Below, in pieces: positions 46,841 to 58,665 of a DNA stretch of 64,000 bases. The position numbers and the translations under genes were made by a program. The DNA is taken from positions 291,298-355,297 of the forward strand of contig JAPDRN010000024.1 in the NCBI GenBank assembly GCA_030247855.1, read 5' to 3'. The notes beneath the pieces are model-generated. The model saw only the letters and a list, made by a program, of their open reading frames with translations. It did not search any database and was not told the DNA's origin. Origin of the DNA: Knufia peltigerae. Lineage: Eukaryota > Ascomycota > Eurotiomycetes > Chaetothyriales > Trichomeriaceae. Position 1 is the stretch's first letter, and every line of letters begins with the position of its first letter.

Positions 46841-49535
46841 CGATGAATGTGTTCTTAAGATGTTGTCGTTCCTGTCTGGATTGACCATACGCTTCACGGA
46901 ATACACATATGGAGTGGCACTTGTACGAGAGCTGTGAAAAAGACCCAGAGTCATAAGAGATATTGTAGATGGACGACAACGTGATATATAAAATTCATTA
47001 CGTAGGCCAAGGAAGGATTTTAACTCCTCCATACGACTAAGACGAGTTTCTTTTTACACGAGGCTGCACATTATATTCCCTCTACAAGTATCTACCCACG
47101 GAGTATGCGTGATCCCTCGTGTTAGTTGTAATTTTCTGTGTAGCCTTCCCTACCTACGAAGGGGACTGATGATGATCTTCAACATTATACCATACGACAT
47201 CATTCGAGACTCGGCTTAAACGTAGGATGCACAACCAAGGTACTTCGTACTCGTCCTCACAATCAGGTCAAGTGAACCGTTTCCAAGTATTGAACCTACA
47301 TGTACGGATCTGCAGCTTGGCCCTCGACGCCAACCGAAAATTTGAATGATTAAGATTCTCGATACGGTCACTCAACGGCTGCGTATTATGAGAAATTGGT
47401 CAAGGTCTCGAGATTGCTACATCGGTTGCCGGGAAGATGGAAGATATGTTTTGACAAAGGGCTTGATATAGGGTTATGTTTATGATGTACTCCCTGAAAG
47501 AGAGCTTTCTCACATTCAACCATTACAGCTCTGCGACGAATCAAGAGACGCAATCCAAAGGAAATGTCGTTTAACCTTTATGTAAACCCTCATCTCACTC
47601 TAATTCACAGCATCAAATGAAATATCACTTAACCTTTATGTCAATCCTTCGTATAACTCTTGTTCAGCACTGACCGCCATGATATCCGGGACATGTTGAT
47701 TGTGTACACATCATTTTCCCGATTCAATGCATTGTTGGAGAGTGCTAAAAATGGGATCATCACCCTTCCATGGCAACACGGACAAGGGAATGTCTGTCAC
47801 ATTGCGGCAATGACATGCGTACTGTACTGTCCTCCTTACACGACTGGTCTTTCAACCTCGCAACGGGTCGCTTCGGAATTCGGGTGGATGCATCCATGCC
47901 CTGTGCATCCGGACGCCGTCGTACTGTAGACGCAGGAGCCACGTGAAGCAACAATATAATTAACAATTTTGGGGGTCGGGGCCAACCTTGGACATCAAAC
48001 CCTGCAAAGGATTCCAGGCTGATTTCTTGTATTGATTGCAGTGATATAGACGACCCATACCAAGTAAGCCGACATCATCGACAAGGCTTTGTCCCAAGTC
48101 CTGGGCTCGCTTGGCCCCAATGAGAAAGGGGGATCATTGAAAATTCCTCCTCAGTAACACAGGAAAGATCGAAGTAGCCTCATCTGGCCCGGCAGAGCTG
48201 TTGTAATCATGCTCCGCATTCCAACGACGTTGTCTGTAAAAGACATGTAGTCCGTACACTAGCGACCCGTTTGTACATACGGATACTGTACTTTATGAGC
48301 GGTATGCACAGTGTTGAGCGGTGTTTGTTGTCGAAAACGTATAGTCGTACGGCGCACGTGGATGACGACTCCTGCTCCGAACGCTTCGATCGGCACTGCG
48401 GTGGCCGAAATGGATGGATGTAATTTCCCCCAGGATGCAACCCAAACGTAAGCTCGTCAGGGTACGCAGGTACAAGGCTGGGACAAGGTGGTGGCGTGTA
48501 CTGGCGCGAGAAAGGGGTTTCCAAGACATTGACGAATATGGTTAGAAGAAGGATCTTAGTCTGCCGAATCGGGACTAGCAATGTTGACGGACAGCAGCCA
48601 TCTTTCCACCATAGGCCGTTGGCACCACCTGAGAGTCGCTTTGCCATGAGAAGAGCAATCTATCTGCTGTCATGTACGTATTGCGAGGGCGCCCGTTGCT
48701 GTGAAAACAAAAGACTTTTTGACAAAGAATGAGGTCCGAGACTGGATGGAAATAATGCATCAACAATGTCCTCTTCGATCTCCTATACAGCTCCATCACC
48801 AACCCCGGGATCATCTTTGAAAGAACCCGTCTCAACGACGCGCGAACTCATCGGCCTCGTAGCTAAACAAAAACCACTCTCCACATCAACGCGAGCCCCC
48901 GTCAAGGTGCCGAGCTGATGGCATCCTCCCCCTGCGTTAATTCTTCAATTTCCCCTGGCGTCTTTCCTCTTTGTCCGCTGGCTTGACTCCACCTTGGAGG
49001 GCCCGGACCCCTGACACCTTTGTGCAAATCTCCATCTTTCTGCCCAGGGCTGGTCCTCGTCCGGCCGGTTATTTTTGAGATCTGAGCACTTCGACAATCT
49101 GGGCAGGACGGCGGGAGTGGGTCGTTTGTTGTTTCACGACTCGGCTTCGCGGTCCATCACCTGGGGCTGGATGACGGCGTGTTGAAGGCACCATCACACA
49201 ACCCCAGGCCCTGGCCTGTGGCGGTAAGTATATCTCTCTCTCGCGCGCGCCTCTTTGTCTCCCTCCCCTCTTCCTTTTTCCCTTTCTTTGTTGGTTCATC
49301 ACATTCCTTGACCGTACAAGTACATCCCCCAAAGTCTGTGACTTTCGTTTCGCCCTTCGACTCCCCGTCGCCCACACTCATTCATCCCCGGAGGATATAA
49401 CCACATTCATTGACTCAAGCTCGTTCTTGAACACACTCACTCGACGAAACGAAAGAATTGTCCCGCACGCCCTCCCCTTGAGACCACTTCGAATTTTCTC
49501 TCTCGAAAATCCCCCCCAAAAAACAAACATTCAAA
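46841..49535. other. Large gene-poor stretch
   Basis: About 2.7 kb with no supported gene. It contains a 58-bp imperfect direct repeat (47561-47676), a partial copy of the dispersed motif at about 47099, and from about 49230 a C/T-rich promoter or leader leading to the secreted-protein gene at 49536. Short open frames at 48207-48835 show no domain. Confidence 0.55.
47561..47676 (+). repeat. Two imperfect 58-bp direct repeats
   Basis: Copies begin at 47561 (GAAATGTCGTTTAACCTTTA) and 47619 (GAAATATCACTTAACCTTTA). They continue with similar TATGTMAA, CTC and ACTCT words to a shared TTCASAGCA/TTCAGCAC end. The second copy is clearly diverged, so this is an old local duplication in non-coding DNA. 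Confidence 0.6.
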
Positions 49536-50449
49536 ATGTACACTCTCAAGACACTCTCTGTCATGGCGGTCGTTGCCGGCGTTGCCGTTGCCGCCCCTAC
49601 CCCTGCCGAGGACGCCGGCCTCGTGAAGCGATGGAGCCACGGCTACCGCTGGTGGTCAAACGGAGACGACAGCACCTCTCTGGTCGTCCCTCCTGGATGG
49701 GCTCCCGGCCAAGCAGCACCAACTGACGCCCCTTCGACCACCGTTGTGACCGTCGTCACCGAAGTGGCCGGCGGTGCTCCCGCTCCATCTGCTCCTGCTG
49801 CCGCCGCCCCAGCTACTCCCACCGGCTCCTCCAGCGGTGCCTCTCCCACTTCCGGCTCCAGCTCCGGCTCCGGCTCCTACATGGATGTCGTTTCCAAGTG
49901 GCGCGCCGCTGGTGGTCTCCCCGCTCTCACCCAGGACAGCACCCTCGAGGCCAATGCCCTCAAGACTAGCACCAACAGCGTCGGTGGCCTCAAGCACGAG
50001 CTCAACCCAGGCACCATGGCCCAGGTCCTTGCTCCCGGCAACCCAACCGACTTCCAGGACGTCTATGTCGGCGGATGGCTTTGCGAGATCCCCAGTCTGC
50101 CTGGCTTGAACGGAATCTGCTCTACCCTGTCTCAGGGATGGAATTACGACGGGCAGACCGGGCATGCTGACATTCTCACGTCAACATCCTATTCTAAAAT
50201 TGGTAAGTTCTTGATGGAAAGAAATGCTTGAGTCAACGGGACCAAAAAGTTCGGGTCGATTTTAACACATCTACACGGATCGGACCTCGAATTCATCGGT
50301 TGAGAATACATAAGAACATCGCTGACTTTTCTCTCATTACAGGATGCGCAATTGCAAGTGATAGTATGGTCTGGTCATGCGGTGAGTACCCTAATAAACC
50401 CGTATCGTTGTTGCAAGACGGTACTAACTACTTGATAGATCTTGCCTAA
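49536..50449 (+). CDS. Secreted protein with Kex2 site and Cys-containing C-terminal domain (CAP-like)
   Basis: Three exons: 49536-50202, 50343-50381 and 50439-50449, giving 238 residues. A signal peptide (MYTLKTLSVMAVVAGVAVAA) is followed by a short propeptide ending at VKR, a Kex2 cleavage site, so the mature protein would start WSHGYRWWSN. A Ser/Pro/Ala-rich linker (about 60-115) leads to a folded domain: DVVSKWRAAGGLPALTQDS, LNPGTMAQVLAPGN, VGGWLCEIPSLPGLNGIC, QTGHADILTSTSYSKIGCA and the end VWSCDLA. Four cysteines could form two disulphides. Similar secreted proteins are common in filamentous fungi; the helix with LEANALK and the H-x-x-IL-x-S segment recall CAP/SCP proteins, but I regard that as tentative. 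Likely in the cell wall or medium; function unknown. Confidence 0.88.
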
Positions 50450-51470
50450 GCGACAATATCGACAACCGACATATGCTGTGGTTTTGCGTAGAGGACCGAG
50501 TACGTTTTCCTCAACCCCATCAACTCATCTTGTGTGTCCGATATACTGACGATTGCCTAGTTTTGCTTAAGCATCTTCTTCTGATGACTCGGTGGAGCAT
50601 ACCTATGGTCTTTTGACGAGTTTCTATGATCATTCCATTCAAATTGTGATAGTCTTCTTCAACCAAGTTTGCATTATCTTGTACGATACTGAGGATGTTC
50701 CAATTTGCTACTGCGTGATTCAAGTTTTCCACTTCATCTTCCTGCTGTTTGTAAGCTGGGTGTCCTCCGTATACAGAGTACAACTCCATCCCCAGCGCTG
50801 TCGTGTCCTTGCACTGCTGGATTGGGACCAGAATGTCTTGTTGGTAGGGAGTATATCTGTCATAGTCTGAGTTGACACAAGGCAATGGTGAGTACTCCGT
50901 ACTGTGATGAGGATTGTAGTTGTGGTTGGCATCACCGGATGTCGATGACAGTGGGTCTCCGCGACTCGATTCCAGCTACTTGTACGGAGTAGGAACAGTT
51001 GGGTGATCGCCTTGATGTTCCGGAGTATTACTCTCTACTCGTACTCGTACCTGCCTGAAATCAGGTACTTGTTAGGCTCCCCAGGCCACTATTTAGGCGA
51101 GCTACGTCATGTTGCCAAAGGGGGATTTGTTACCTGTGTCGTACGTGTAGAATCGCTAGACGTGGGCGCAGCCGTTACTATGTGATTAACATTCAACTAA
51201 TATTCCAATCGTGCCTGGGAACGTACCAAATGCCAGTTTTATGTCTGGATGAGCAATCGACTCGATCTTGCTGGCTCAGAGGTGAGACGTTACGTCTTGG
51301 AATCCTCACTCACCGTCACTCAGAAGACCTCCACCTTGCCTGCGTCGCCCTCTTCGCATGAGTCGTCCTTCCCCCAGAACCTGCCCTGCTGCGTCTGTAT
51401 GTTGGCGGCCTTATCTCTCTGCGGCCACGTTCACCAGGACAGCTGAAGCACCCTAGACATTAGTCGAACC
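50450..51470. other. Intergenic region upstream of phospholipase C
   Basis: About 1 kb without a supported gene. It has two exact, inverted copies of the dispersed 9-mer (50893 and 50983) and several related words such as GTATACAGAGTAC near 50769-50781. Confidence 0.6.
50893..50991. repeat. Inverted pair of the dispersed 9-mer
   Basis: TACTCCGTA at 50893-50901 and TACGGAGTA at 50983-50991, exact reverse complements, 81 bases between them. The flanks beyond the 9-mer do not match each other. Confidence 0.65.
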
Positions 51471-54019
51471 ATGTCCAAGGATGGAGATACAACGTCGCTT
51501 GCCGTACGTGCTGCTGGTGGAGGCCAGTCGTCAGATGCAGCAAGCGAATTCCTCCTCAAACCTTTCTCAGAAGCAGTGCTATCACATCTCCTCCGGGCAC
51601 ATAAGCAGTTGCCGCTTGAACAGCAACAGCAATATCCGGACGAGTCTTCTTTCCTGGCACATATGGCTTCGGACAAGTCTGCTGCAATGACAACGTCCCC
51701 GGACAATGATCTCAGTTATCCGTTGTCTTCGTACTTTATCAGTTCCAGCCACAATACATATCTGTCAGGACATCAGCTCTATGGAGAAGCCAACGCGGAG
51801 GCCTACACCAACGTTTTGAAAAGAGGTTGCCGTTGCCTAGAAATTGATGTCTGGGATGGCGATGACTCGGATACTAGCAGTTCAGATGACGAGGATGATC
51901 GCGTAGCAGGACACCACGATCGCGGGATTGACAGTCACACCAAATCTTCCCGCTGGAACCGGGTGAAAGCACGCGCAGCCAGAATGAGATCGCGTTCTCG
52001 CTCGGGTTCTCTGACCGATCGCAGAAAGCCTCCAACCTCCACAGAGGCTCGCCCTACTGACCTCAACACTTCCAGCGAAACCGACGCAACAACCCGGCAA
52101 ATCGAGTTACCGGCCCAGAATATGGATTTCTTATCGCCCCAAACGTCACCTGCATTTCCACCCAAAGTCGAGCCTCGTGTACTCCATGGGTATACCCTCA
52201 CCCAATCAATAACCTTCCGTTCTGTCTGTCATGCTATCAAGGACTATGCGTTTGCAAGCACAGATCTTCCTTTGATAGTATCTCTCGAGGTGCACGCATC
52301 GCTTTCGCAGCAGGAAGTAATGGTTGAGATCATGAGAGAGGTCTGGGCCGATTTTCTCATCGATATCACCGAGTGTACGAAAGAGCTTAACCTTCCATCG
52401 CCGGACTCGGTACGAAAGAAAATCTTGATCAAGGTCAAATGGACCCTGAACAGTGAAACGGGGGATTCCAACAATCCACTCGATCATGTTACTTCACAAT
52501 CGACCGACGGAGGTACCGAAGACAGTGCAACGACTTCGCCCGAGAAGAAGAAAGCCTCTAAAATTCTGACTGCGTTGTCTGAACTTGGTGTTTACACTCG
52601 AGCCTACAGTTTCAAGCACTTTTCTCAACCAGAAGCGTCAATCCCGACCCATGTATTCAGTTTGTCGGAAACTAAGATGCTCCAAATGCATGGAGATCCG
52701 ACGTATGGCCCAGCGTTGTTCGACCACAACAAGAATTTCCTTATGCGCGTTTTCCCCAAAGGGACAAGGATTAACTCATCCAATGTCGACCCGACCTTCC
52801 ACTGGCGACAAGGCGCGCAAATGGTTGCTTTGAACTGGCAAAAGATGGACAAGGGAATGATGCTCAATGAGGGTATGTTTGCAGGAACCGGGGGCTGGGT
52901 TCTTAAACCAGAAGGTTATCGCTCCACAAGCCTTAAGTCCACAGAGAAATCGAGACCTGAAAAGCGTCAGCTTGATCTCGAGATAACTTTCCTTGCTGGA
53001 CAAAGAATACCCCTGTCCGCTGACAAAGATCCTGCTCATGCTGCCAAAGTCAAACCTTATGTCTTAGTTCAACTCCACGTAGACACTCATGGGCCTCCTG
53101 GGGAAGGAAAAATTATGAAGCCTCATTCAGGTCTACCACCTGACTCCGGCCCTTACGGGTCCGACGAGAGCGACCAAACGACGTATAAATGGAGATCGTC
53201 GACATGCCGCACCGACTGTCCTGATTTCGGCGGTCAGAGCCTCAAATGGCAAAATGTACCCGATGTTGTTGACGAGCTTAGTTTTCTCAGGTATGTCACT
53301 CTTCTTATGTTGGCATTCTCCATTTCCGGATTCTCTGCATTTCCGCGAGACAGTTCTACAAACTCTATGCACCCGACGATGTGTGATCCTGGGCTGGGAA
53401 GCTTGCCTCCATTTGAGGAGTTGACGTGTTCCCTCCTTCGTCGTGCATCATCTACATGTCAATATGATGGCAATCCAAGACAGTCTGGCCCCTCATATCT
53501 TGCTCATGGACCAAGATCCGGTACCATTTCCGCACACAAGGACTGATATCGACAGTGGAAGCTTTTGTACCACAAACCAAGAACCTGTAAAACAGTTTTG
53601 TGGGCTAGTTTGGTACAAAAGGGTACATGCAGGATCGGACAAGTAACCGCGGCGAGTCAAGGAACACATTTGTTCAGACTACCCGGCGCGTGGCTGTCTT
53701 GCGGTTCATGCACTCCTGGTCGATCATGTTACACGAATCTGCTGCGTTTCTGATTTTCGTGCTCTGAGCTTTCGCCCAACGTTTCTGATCCGTCACTTTG
53801 CCACCTTTTCATGCAGCTACTGAGAGTGCTAACCAAACCGTAATGAGTAGGCTGAAGATCAAGGACGACCGCTCCTTCGGCAGGGATACCTTGCTCGCCT
53901 GGGCATGCATCAGACTTGACCGCCTAGAGTCAGGCTATCGCTTCATACATCTCCTTGATGCGGCAGGCCAGCCGTCGGTAGGGGCATTATTGTGCTTCAT
54001 TTCCAGACGTCTTGATTGA
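51471..54019 (+). CDS. Phosphoinositide-specific phospholipase C
   Basis: Two exons, 51471-53290 and 53851-54019, giving 662 residues. The X half has the catalytic histidine in SSSHNTYLSGHQL (residue 94), then RCLEIDVWDG and, after an acidic and Arg/Ser-rich insert, HGYTLTQSITFR and DLPLIVSLEVHAS. The Y half shows GVYTRAYSFKHF, SLSETKMLQMHG and VDPTFHWRQGAQMVALNWQ. A C2 domain follows, whose last strands (GRDTLLAWACIRLDRL, GYRFIHLLDAAG) lie in exon 2. It cleaves PIP2 into diacylglycerol and IP3 at the membrane and is calcium-dependent. No EF-hand or PH domain is seen, as in short fungal PLCs. The intron is 559 nt, about ten times the local norm; the join R|LKIKDD is supported by C2 continuity and a branch site GCTAAC. 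Confidence 0.93.
53562..53621. repeat. Hairpin inside the long phospholipase C intron
   Basis: The left arm CTTTTGTACCACAAAC (53562-53577) and right arm GTTTGGTACAAAAG pair almost fully, with a two-base bulge, around a ~30-base loop that itself contains CTGTAAAACAG. The hairpin lies near the middle of the 559-nt intron and could be the remnant of a small inserted element. Confidence 0.55.
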
Positions 54020-55239
54020 TTTTCAACACATCTCGGATCGAGTTCTTTTGGGCGCTCCTCCCCATACTACCTCAACGCATTCCCTTCGGCTAAAGGTCAC
54101 CATGATCCCCGCCAGTGAAACATCTCTAGCGCGGCAGAAGCTATACAGGTCTAGAAATTTACGATGCCCTCGTGATGGCATTAAATAGGCGAAAAATGCC
54201 AATATTTTATCACTTGTCTGGGGCTCGGAGTTTTTCCGAACCGCGTCCCAATGTCTTACATTTCTCAGAAAGAGGTGCAACCATTCCATGTCACCTGCTT
54301 TCTTCCACGAACACGTCCTTGGACTCGGCTTTATGTCCGCAAGTGCAGCCCTGGTCATGCTCGCATTGTCAGGCTGACAAGCACAAATCGTAATGGGGGT
54401 GATTTGTGGAGAGACAAGCATAAGGTTCGGCGGCCACCATTTGAGGAAATACAATAGCGGTGATGGCTCCCACTTGGTATTCGAATGTTACTGGACATCT
54501 CACACCGTGAAGCAATGTCCTCGCGCAGAACCCTAACATCTGCTCTGCGTCGAACCTACGATGCCATCCGAGGCGTCCCTACCGGCACTACAACACTGGA
54601 CATTTGCTGGCCAAGTGCCACTTTTCCGATTGGCTCTCGATCAAGAACATAAGACCTCCTGAGCATAAGATGCTCGCTCACCGTTTAGCCTTTTCCCCAA
54701 AACCATACATATCTCTGACATGGTTGCGAGTTCCCACTCGTTCATTTGGGCAGTTGTCACAGAGGCGATTCTCACGAATCGATATAGTAATGATGCCGGG
54801 AAGACAAATTTTTTGTTCCACAAAAGAGAAACGTGGACCGGCCAGCTCCTCACCGATCCGCGCGGTGGAACACGATCTGCAAAAAGAACACACTGGATTA
54901 AGTTCAAGCCTACAGGTCGAGTGCCAGGCTTGTACAGGTGTCATTAGGTAGAGAGTCGAAGCTAGGTCAGTATACCACTTGCATAGTACGAAGATTGATC
55001 GAACTTCATCTTGTGACTCCTGTCCGGTGTACAAACGTCGGAGTGCTGTGTCGATATGTCAGTGGTGCATTCTCACCAGGTCGAAACTGATACTTGGCCT
55101 GTGACTATAAAAGCAGGCAAGTCATAGCTTAACATCATGCTCGCCCATCCAACTCATTTTCCATCAATCCCATCTTCCATCGCCATCAACGTCAATAAAC
55201 TTTAACACTATCCAAGCTCGTACTTACCGGCTTTGTACA
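54020..55239. other. Intergenic region with TATA box for the small downstream gene
   Basis: About 1.2 kb between phospholipase C and the zinc-ribbon candidate. A minus-strand frame at 54023-54454 has no domain or splice support. A clear TATA box sits at 55106. Confidence 0.55.
55106..55112 (+). promoter_or_regulatory. TATA box of the small zinc-ribbon gene
   Basis: TATAAAA followed by GCAGG, 128 bases before the ATG at 55240, with a pyrimidine- and AC-rich leader (CATCCAACTCATTTTCC and similar) in between. This is the layout of an inducible or strongly expressed fungal gene. Confidence 0.55.
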
Positions 55240-55496
55240 ATGAATCCCACCAGTATCACGATTGATACTTGTCTGTGGCAGCCAAAGGCTCCATACATTC
55301 CGCAGCCAAAACAAGATCGTCCGACAGGAGTTAGTCGACCGGTTCGTGTTTCCCTATGTCTTGATTGTGCCCTTCCATGACTCAACAGACTGCTTTCCAG
55401 ATGAATGGCATCCGATGCCCCCGATGCAAGGGGAGGGGCCAAGAGGTCTGGGTTATCCCAGGAACACGATGTCACAAGTGTGGCCACCCGTGCTGA
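55240..55496 (+). CDS. Small two-exon zinc-ribbon protein (candidate)
   Basis: Exons 55240-55329 and 55389-55496 give 65 residues (a variant donor GTTCGT at 55342 would give 69; both keep the frame). The first half reads IDTCLWQPKAPYIPQPKQD, and the second holds two cysteine knuckles, CPRC and CHKC, 18 residues apart (CPRCKGRGQEVWVIPGTRCH). It ends GHPC and a stop. The spacing suits a zinc ribbon. Support: a TATA box, a donor GTTAGT identical to that of RPT1 intron 1, an acceptor CAACAG, and exact phase. I recall similar short Cys-rich proteins in other ascomycetes but can name no function. Neither exon is long enough to stand out as an open frame. No signal peptide, so cytosolic or nuclear. 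Confidence 0.6.
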
Positions 55497-56592
55497 GGCC
55501 ATAGTGGGAAAATCAGAAGTCAGAAGTGTGCCTCATCAGCACAGTTTCTGCCGTCAGGGGAAGACACGACGCAACAATGACATCGTCTCCGGGCATAATT
55601 GTCTGAATTTGGTGGGCAGAATAACGGAGCAGATTCGATAGCTGATGGAAATATGATAGTGCTCGATTACTGGTATTTTTTTTTCTGGCTTGTATCCTGT
55701 AACATTATCATTGACTCGACATCTTTGTAGGACAATCACTGTCATACAGGACAGCGGATAGATGTACTGTAACGCTGTTCTCACCAAGACTGCAGATTTA
55801 GGCAGATGAGAGTTGAAGTTGCCAGTCTCGACGTTTTGACCACGTTCAAGTAATCTGAAATGTGTAGGTTGTCGAGTTCCGTCTTTGGAGCCTACGTAGC
55901 AACAGGTCCCGAGTGGTTGCGACACGATAAGGTCCACGACGAAGCATCAAAGGCAACATCCGCTGAAAGAACAATTCACTTCCATTCTGCTCTACCTGCA
56001 TTTCTAGGCAGGACGTTCTTACATGGTCGAGAGCGAAAAAGCGGCAGCGGCGTCATCAACCACAAACTTCTATTGGCTTGACGCAAAAATCGAACCTCCA
56101 CCCACGTCTTCTTTCGCGCCTCAGCACATGATCGCTTCATCATCTTCTCTCATATTTCCCGTGCTCGCATCAACTCAGCATATTTCCCCATTGACTCGAC
56201 GTGGGAAGGGAAGCATGCAGCTTACGCCGCCACGTTGAATCATATTCTTTCTTTGGACCCTGGACCGTGATGGCAGTGGCATGATTCGGGCGCCTTCCCA
56301 GGCGAACCTCAGCCTATCAACATTGCCATCCTGCTTCGAATCACCGGATTCTCTTCTAGCTTCTTCAGGTCGGACTGCTCTTCCCTGGACTTGCATCTAG
56401 GCACCTTTCAAGCTACGGCGTCCGCGCCGAGCCTGCACATCATTGCTAGGACTTTGCAGATACGCGCTGCTTCCACCCCGGCATTAGCCGGTAGCAAGCA
56501 CATGTACACGCTTTGGTGAAGGTCAGGTAACTTGCAGCTCCTCCGAGCACCCTCCGCTACTCTCCACCATTGTGCGCGGCAATTACGCCACC
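55497..56592. other. Intergenic region, no supported gene
   Basis: About 1.1 kb upstream of the HECT-like ligase gene. Short frames only; no repeat or RNA gene seen. Confidence 0.55.
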
Positions 56593-58147
56593 ATGCCAAA
56601 GCCGAAGATCGACCTCTACGCAGAAGCGCTGACCAACATCCGGCAATTGACTCTTCATGCGTCTCTCCAGAGCGAGAAGAACGAGCACACGAAGATTTAC
56701 ATCTCCTCGGACAAGAAAATCATCACGGCGGTTCACGATGGAGAATCGTCTAGCATCTATCTGCCCACTCAAATTTCTGGCACTGCAAACGTCACGCTCC
56801 CAACCGATAAACGGACGGAATTTTCGGCCCGGTTACAGATAGAAGACGTTAGTCAGTTGAAGGACAAACAGGACGAACCTGGTAATTCGGAGGTGCCCTG
56901 GTCTGCAAGCGACCTCACGCCAGAAGCCGCCATCCAATGCAAAAACTGCGGTGCTGACATTGTGCAATCTGGCGAGATCAAGACATGGAAAGATCTCCCC
57001 AGTGATCATTGGGCAGATCTCATGGACTTGTGGTTCTGTCACAAACCACACGAAGGATATTCGCCACATGACCACGCCGCCGAGTCTAAAGGGTTCTCCG
57101 CAAAGAGCCAAGTCGCCACCACCGCTGGTGTAGGGCTCGTGGACACTGTCTCGTTCCTTTTACACCGAGAGGATTGCCTCAACCTTCAGGTGCGTATTCA
57201 TCAGCGTCAGCCGAGTGATCGGCGATCTTTGTGGCAACGTTGGCGTCAAGAAAGAAGCTTTTCAAGTCTCGAATTTAGAGCGTCAGTTGATCCAGTTTCT
57301 GATACACTCGCCGTACATTGATTGATATTCTCCGTTTGTGATTGGCCGAGTCAACCTCTTGTCTTGACAAGGATGGATGACCGGCCATTTACCAAGTCCA
57401 CGGATCAGCTTCCTCCTTATTTCACCTTTGCCCGTCCGAGCTGCCGGGGCGTAAAGGGATACACGTGAGGAACATGCATCGCTAACACTACGAGTCCTTT
57501 AGGCAGCACCTAGCTTGAGGGAAGAGAACAAAATTGTAAGATGTGACGTGTGTGAAACGATGATAGGATCTTCTCAAACAGGGCGCTCCGGCACTCGACT
57601 CTACAAGTCACGATTACAAGTTCTACCGGATCCGGGACAGGATTGGCAGAAATATCCGGCTGCCGTTTTCCTGGGCGCACAATTACTGTCTCTTATCGAG
57701 AGCTCTGTGAGTCGTAAGATTGTGGTTCACCGAAGCAACGGTGAAGATGCGACATCCGGTAAGCTGGGCCTTTTGGTGTGGGTATTCAACCCAGACATCT
57801 ACTACTCGAGTAGCAGACGAGGGCCTACTGCTCATCGGGCAATGAAGATCTTCTACAAGGCTCTCGCAGATCCTGAAAAATTCCTTGACGACAATTCCAA
57901 TACCCACGAAGAGCTCGCGGTTCCAGAAGACGATTACGCCGAATTCAAAAAAGTTTTATTCGAGAGCACAGAGATACTCCCCGAGGCCGCGCAGACGTTC
58001 CAGGACTGGACGGTCGGGTTGCTGGACAGATGGGAGAAACAAGCGTCGGGGTCCGCGAAAATGGACGAGAATCCTCTCAACAAGAAAGTCGAAGACGGGT
58101 TCGAAGTGTTCAAATTACCGGCTGGCATGTCGGAACTGTACCTCTAA
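56593..58147 (+). CDS. HECT-like E3 ubiquitin ligase, UBE3D/Ipa1 family
   Basis: Two exons, 56593-57189 and 57503-58147, giving 413 residues. The N-terminal half has the beta-rich family start (IDLYAEALTNIRQLTLHASL) and a zinc-binding-like CKNCGADI, then the landmark DLMDLWFCHKPH. The second half opens with a second cysteine pair RCDVCETMIG, continues KLGLLVWVFNPDIYYSSS, and ends KLPAGMSELYL. This order matches the HECT_2 family, which includes human UBE3D (binds the E2 UBE2C) and yeast Ipa1 (linked to mRNA 3'-end processing). The intron is 313 nt, longer than most here, with CTAAC 20 bases before the acceptor. The ATG at 56593 has a good CCACC context; an in-frame GTG upstream was rejected. 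Confidence 0.88.
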
Positions 58148-58665
58148 AACTTTGATTTACCTGTACGAGATTCTTGTATCACACATCCAGTCTCTGTTTT
58201 GGTTCTGTCAAGGTGTTGCACTATCACGTATATCACGACATAGATCTCAGGGAACCCGGAACATGTAGGAATAATCCGAATACAAATATAATTTCCGACG
58301 ACTATAGCCAGAACGGATACTGAGTACTGGGAAGATCCTCAGGGTTGTACCACTGAGTGTTGCTACAAAAGCTGTGGAAGATGAACCCCAACGACACTAG
58401 AACTAAAAGATGGAAATTGCATCGCTGCTTTGGTGGAGTTTGACCATTTGATTGGATAGTCTTCAAAGCCGTCTCGCGCCTCGTCCGGGCGGCTTCAAGA
58501 CGAGCACAAGGCAGCATCAAATTGGCGCCAAAACAGGACAAGGCCCAAGTAGCTAACCCAAATCTTGGCAATTCTATCTTCAGTTGCGGCATCTCAAAGA
58601 GCTCGATTGGAGCTTGCACCAGCAATATCAGAATCTCTGCTCCTTCACGCCCACCACTTGTCGAC
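58148..58665. other. Intergenic spacer
   Basis: 518 bases between the ligase and ATP synthase delta genes, same strand. Nothing else seen. Confidence 0.6.

Noticed and set aside
53291..53546. Direct read-through of the phospholipase C frame as the true C-terminus
   Set aside because: The read-through peptide is not C2-like, whereas splicing to 53851 restores the missing C2 strands in phase.
54023..54454. 143-codon minus-strand frame next to phospholipase C
   Set aside because: No recognisable protein content and no upstream or downstream exons.
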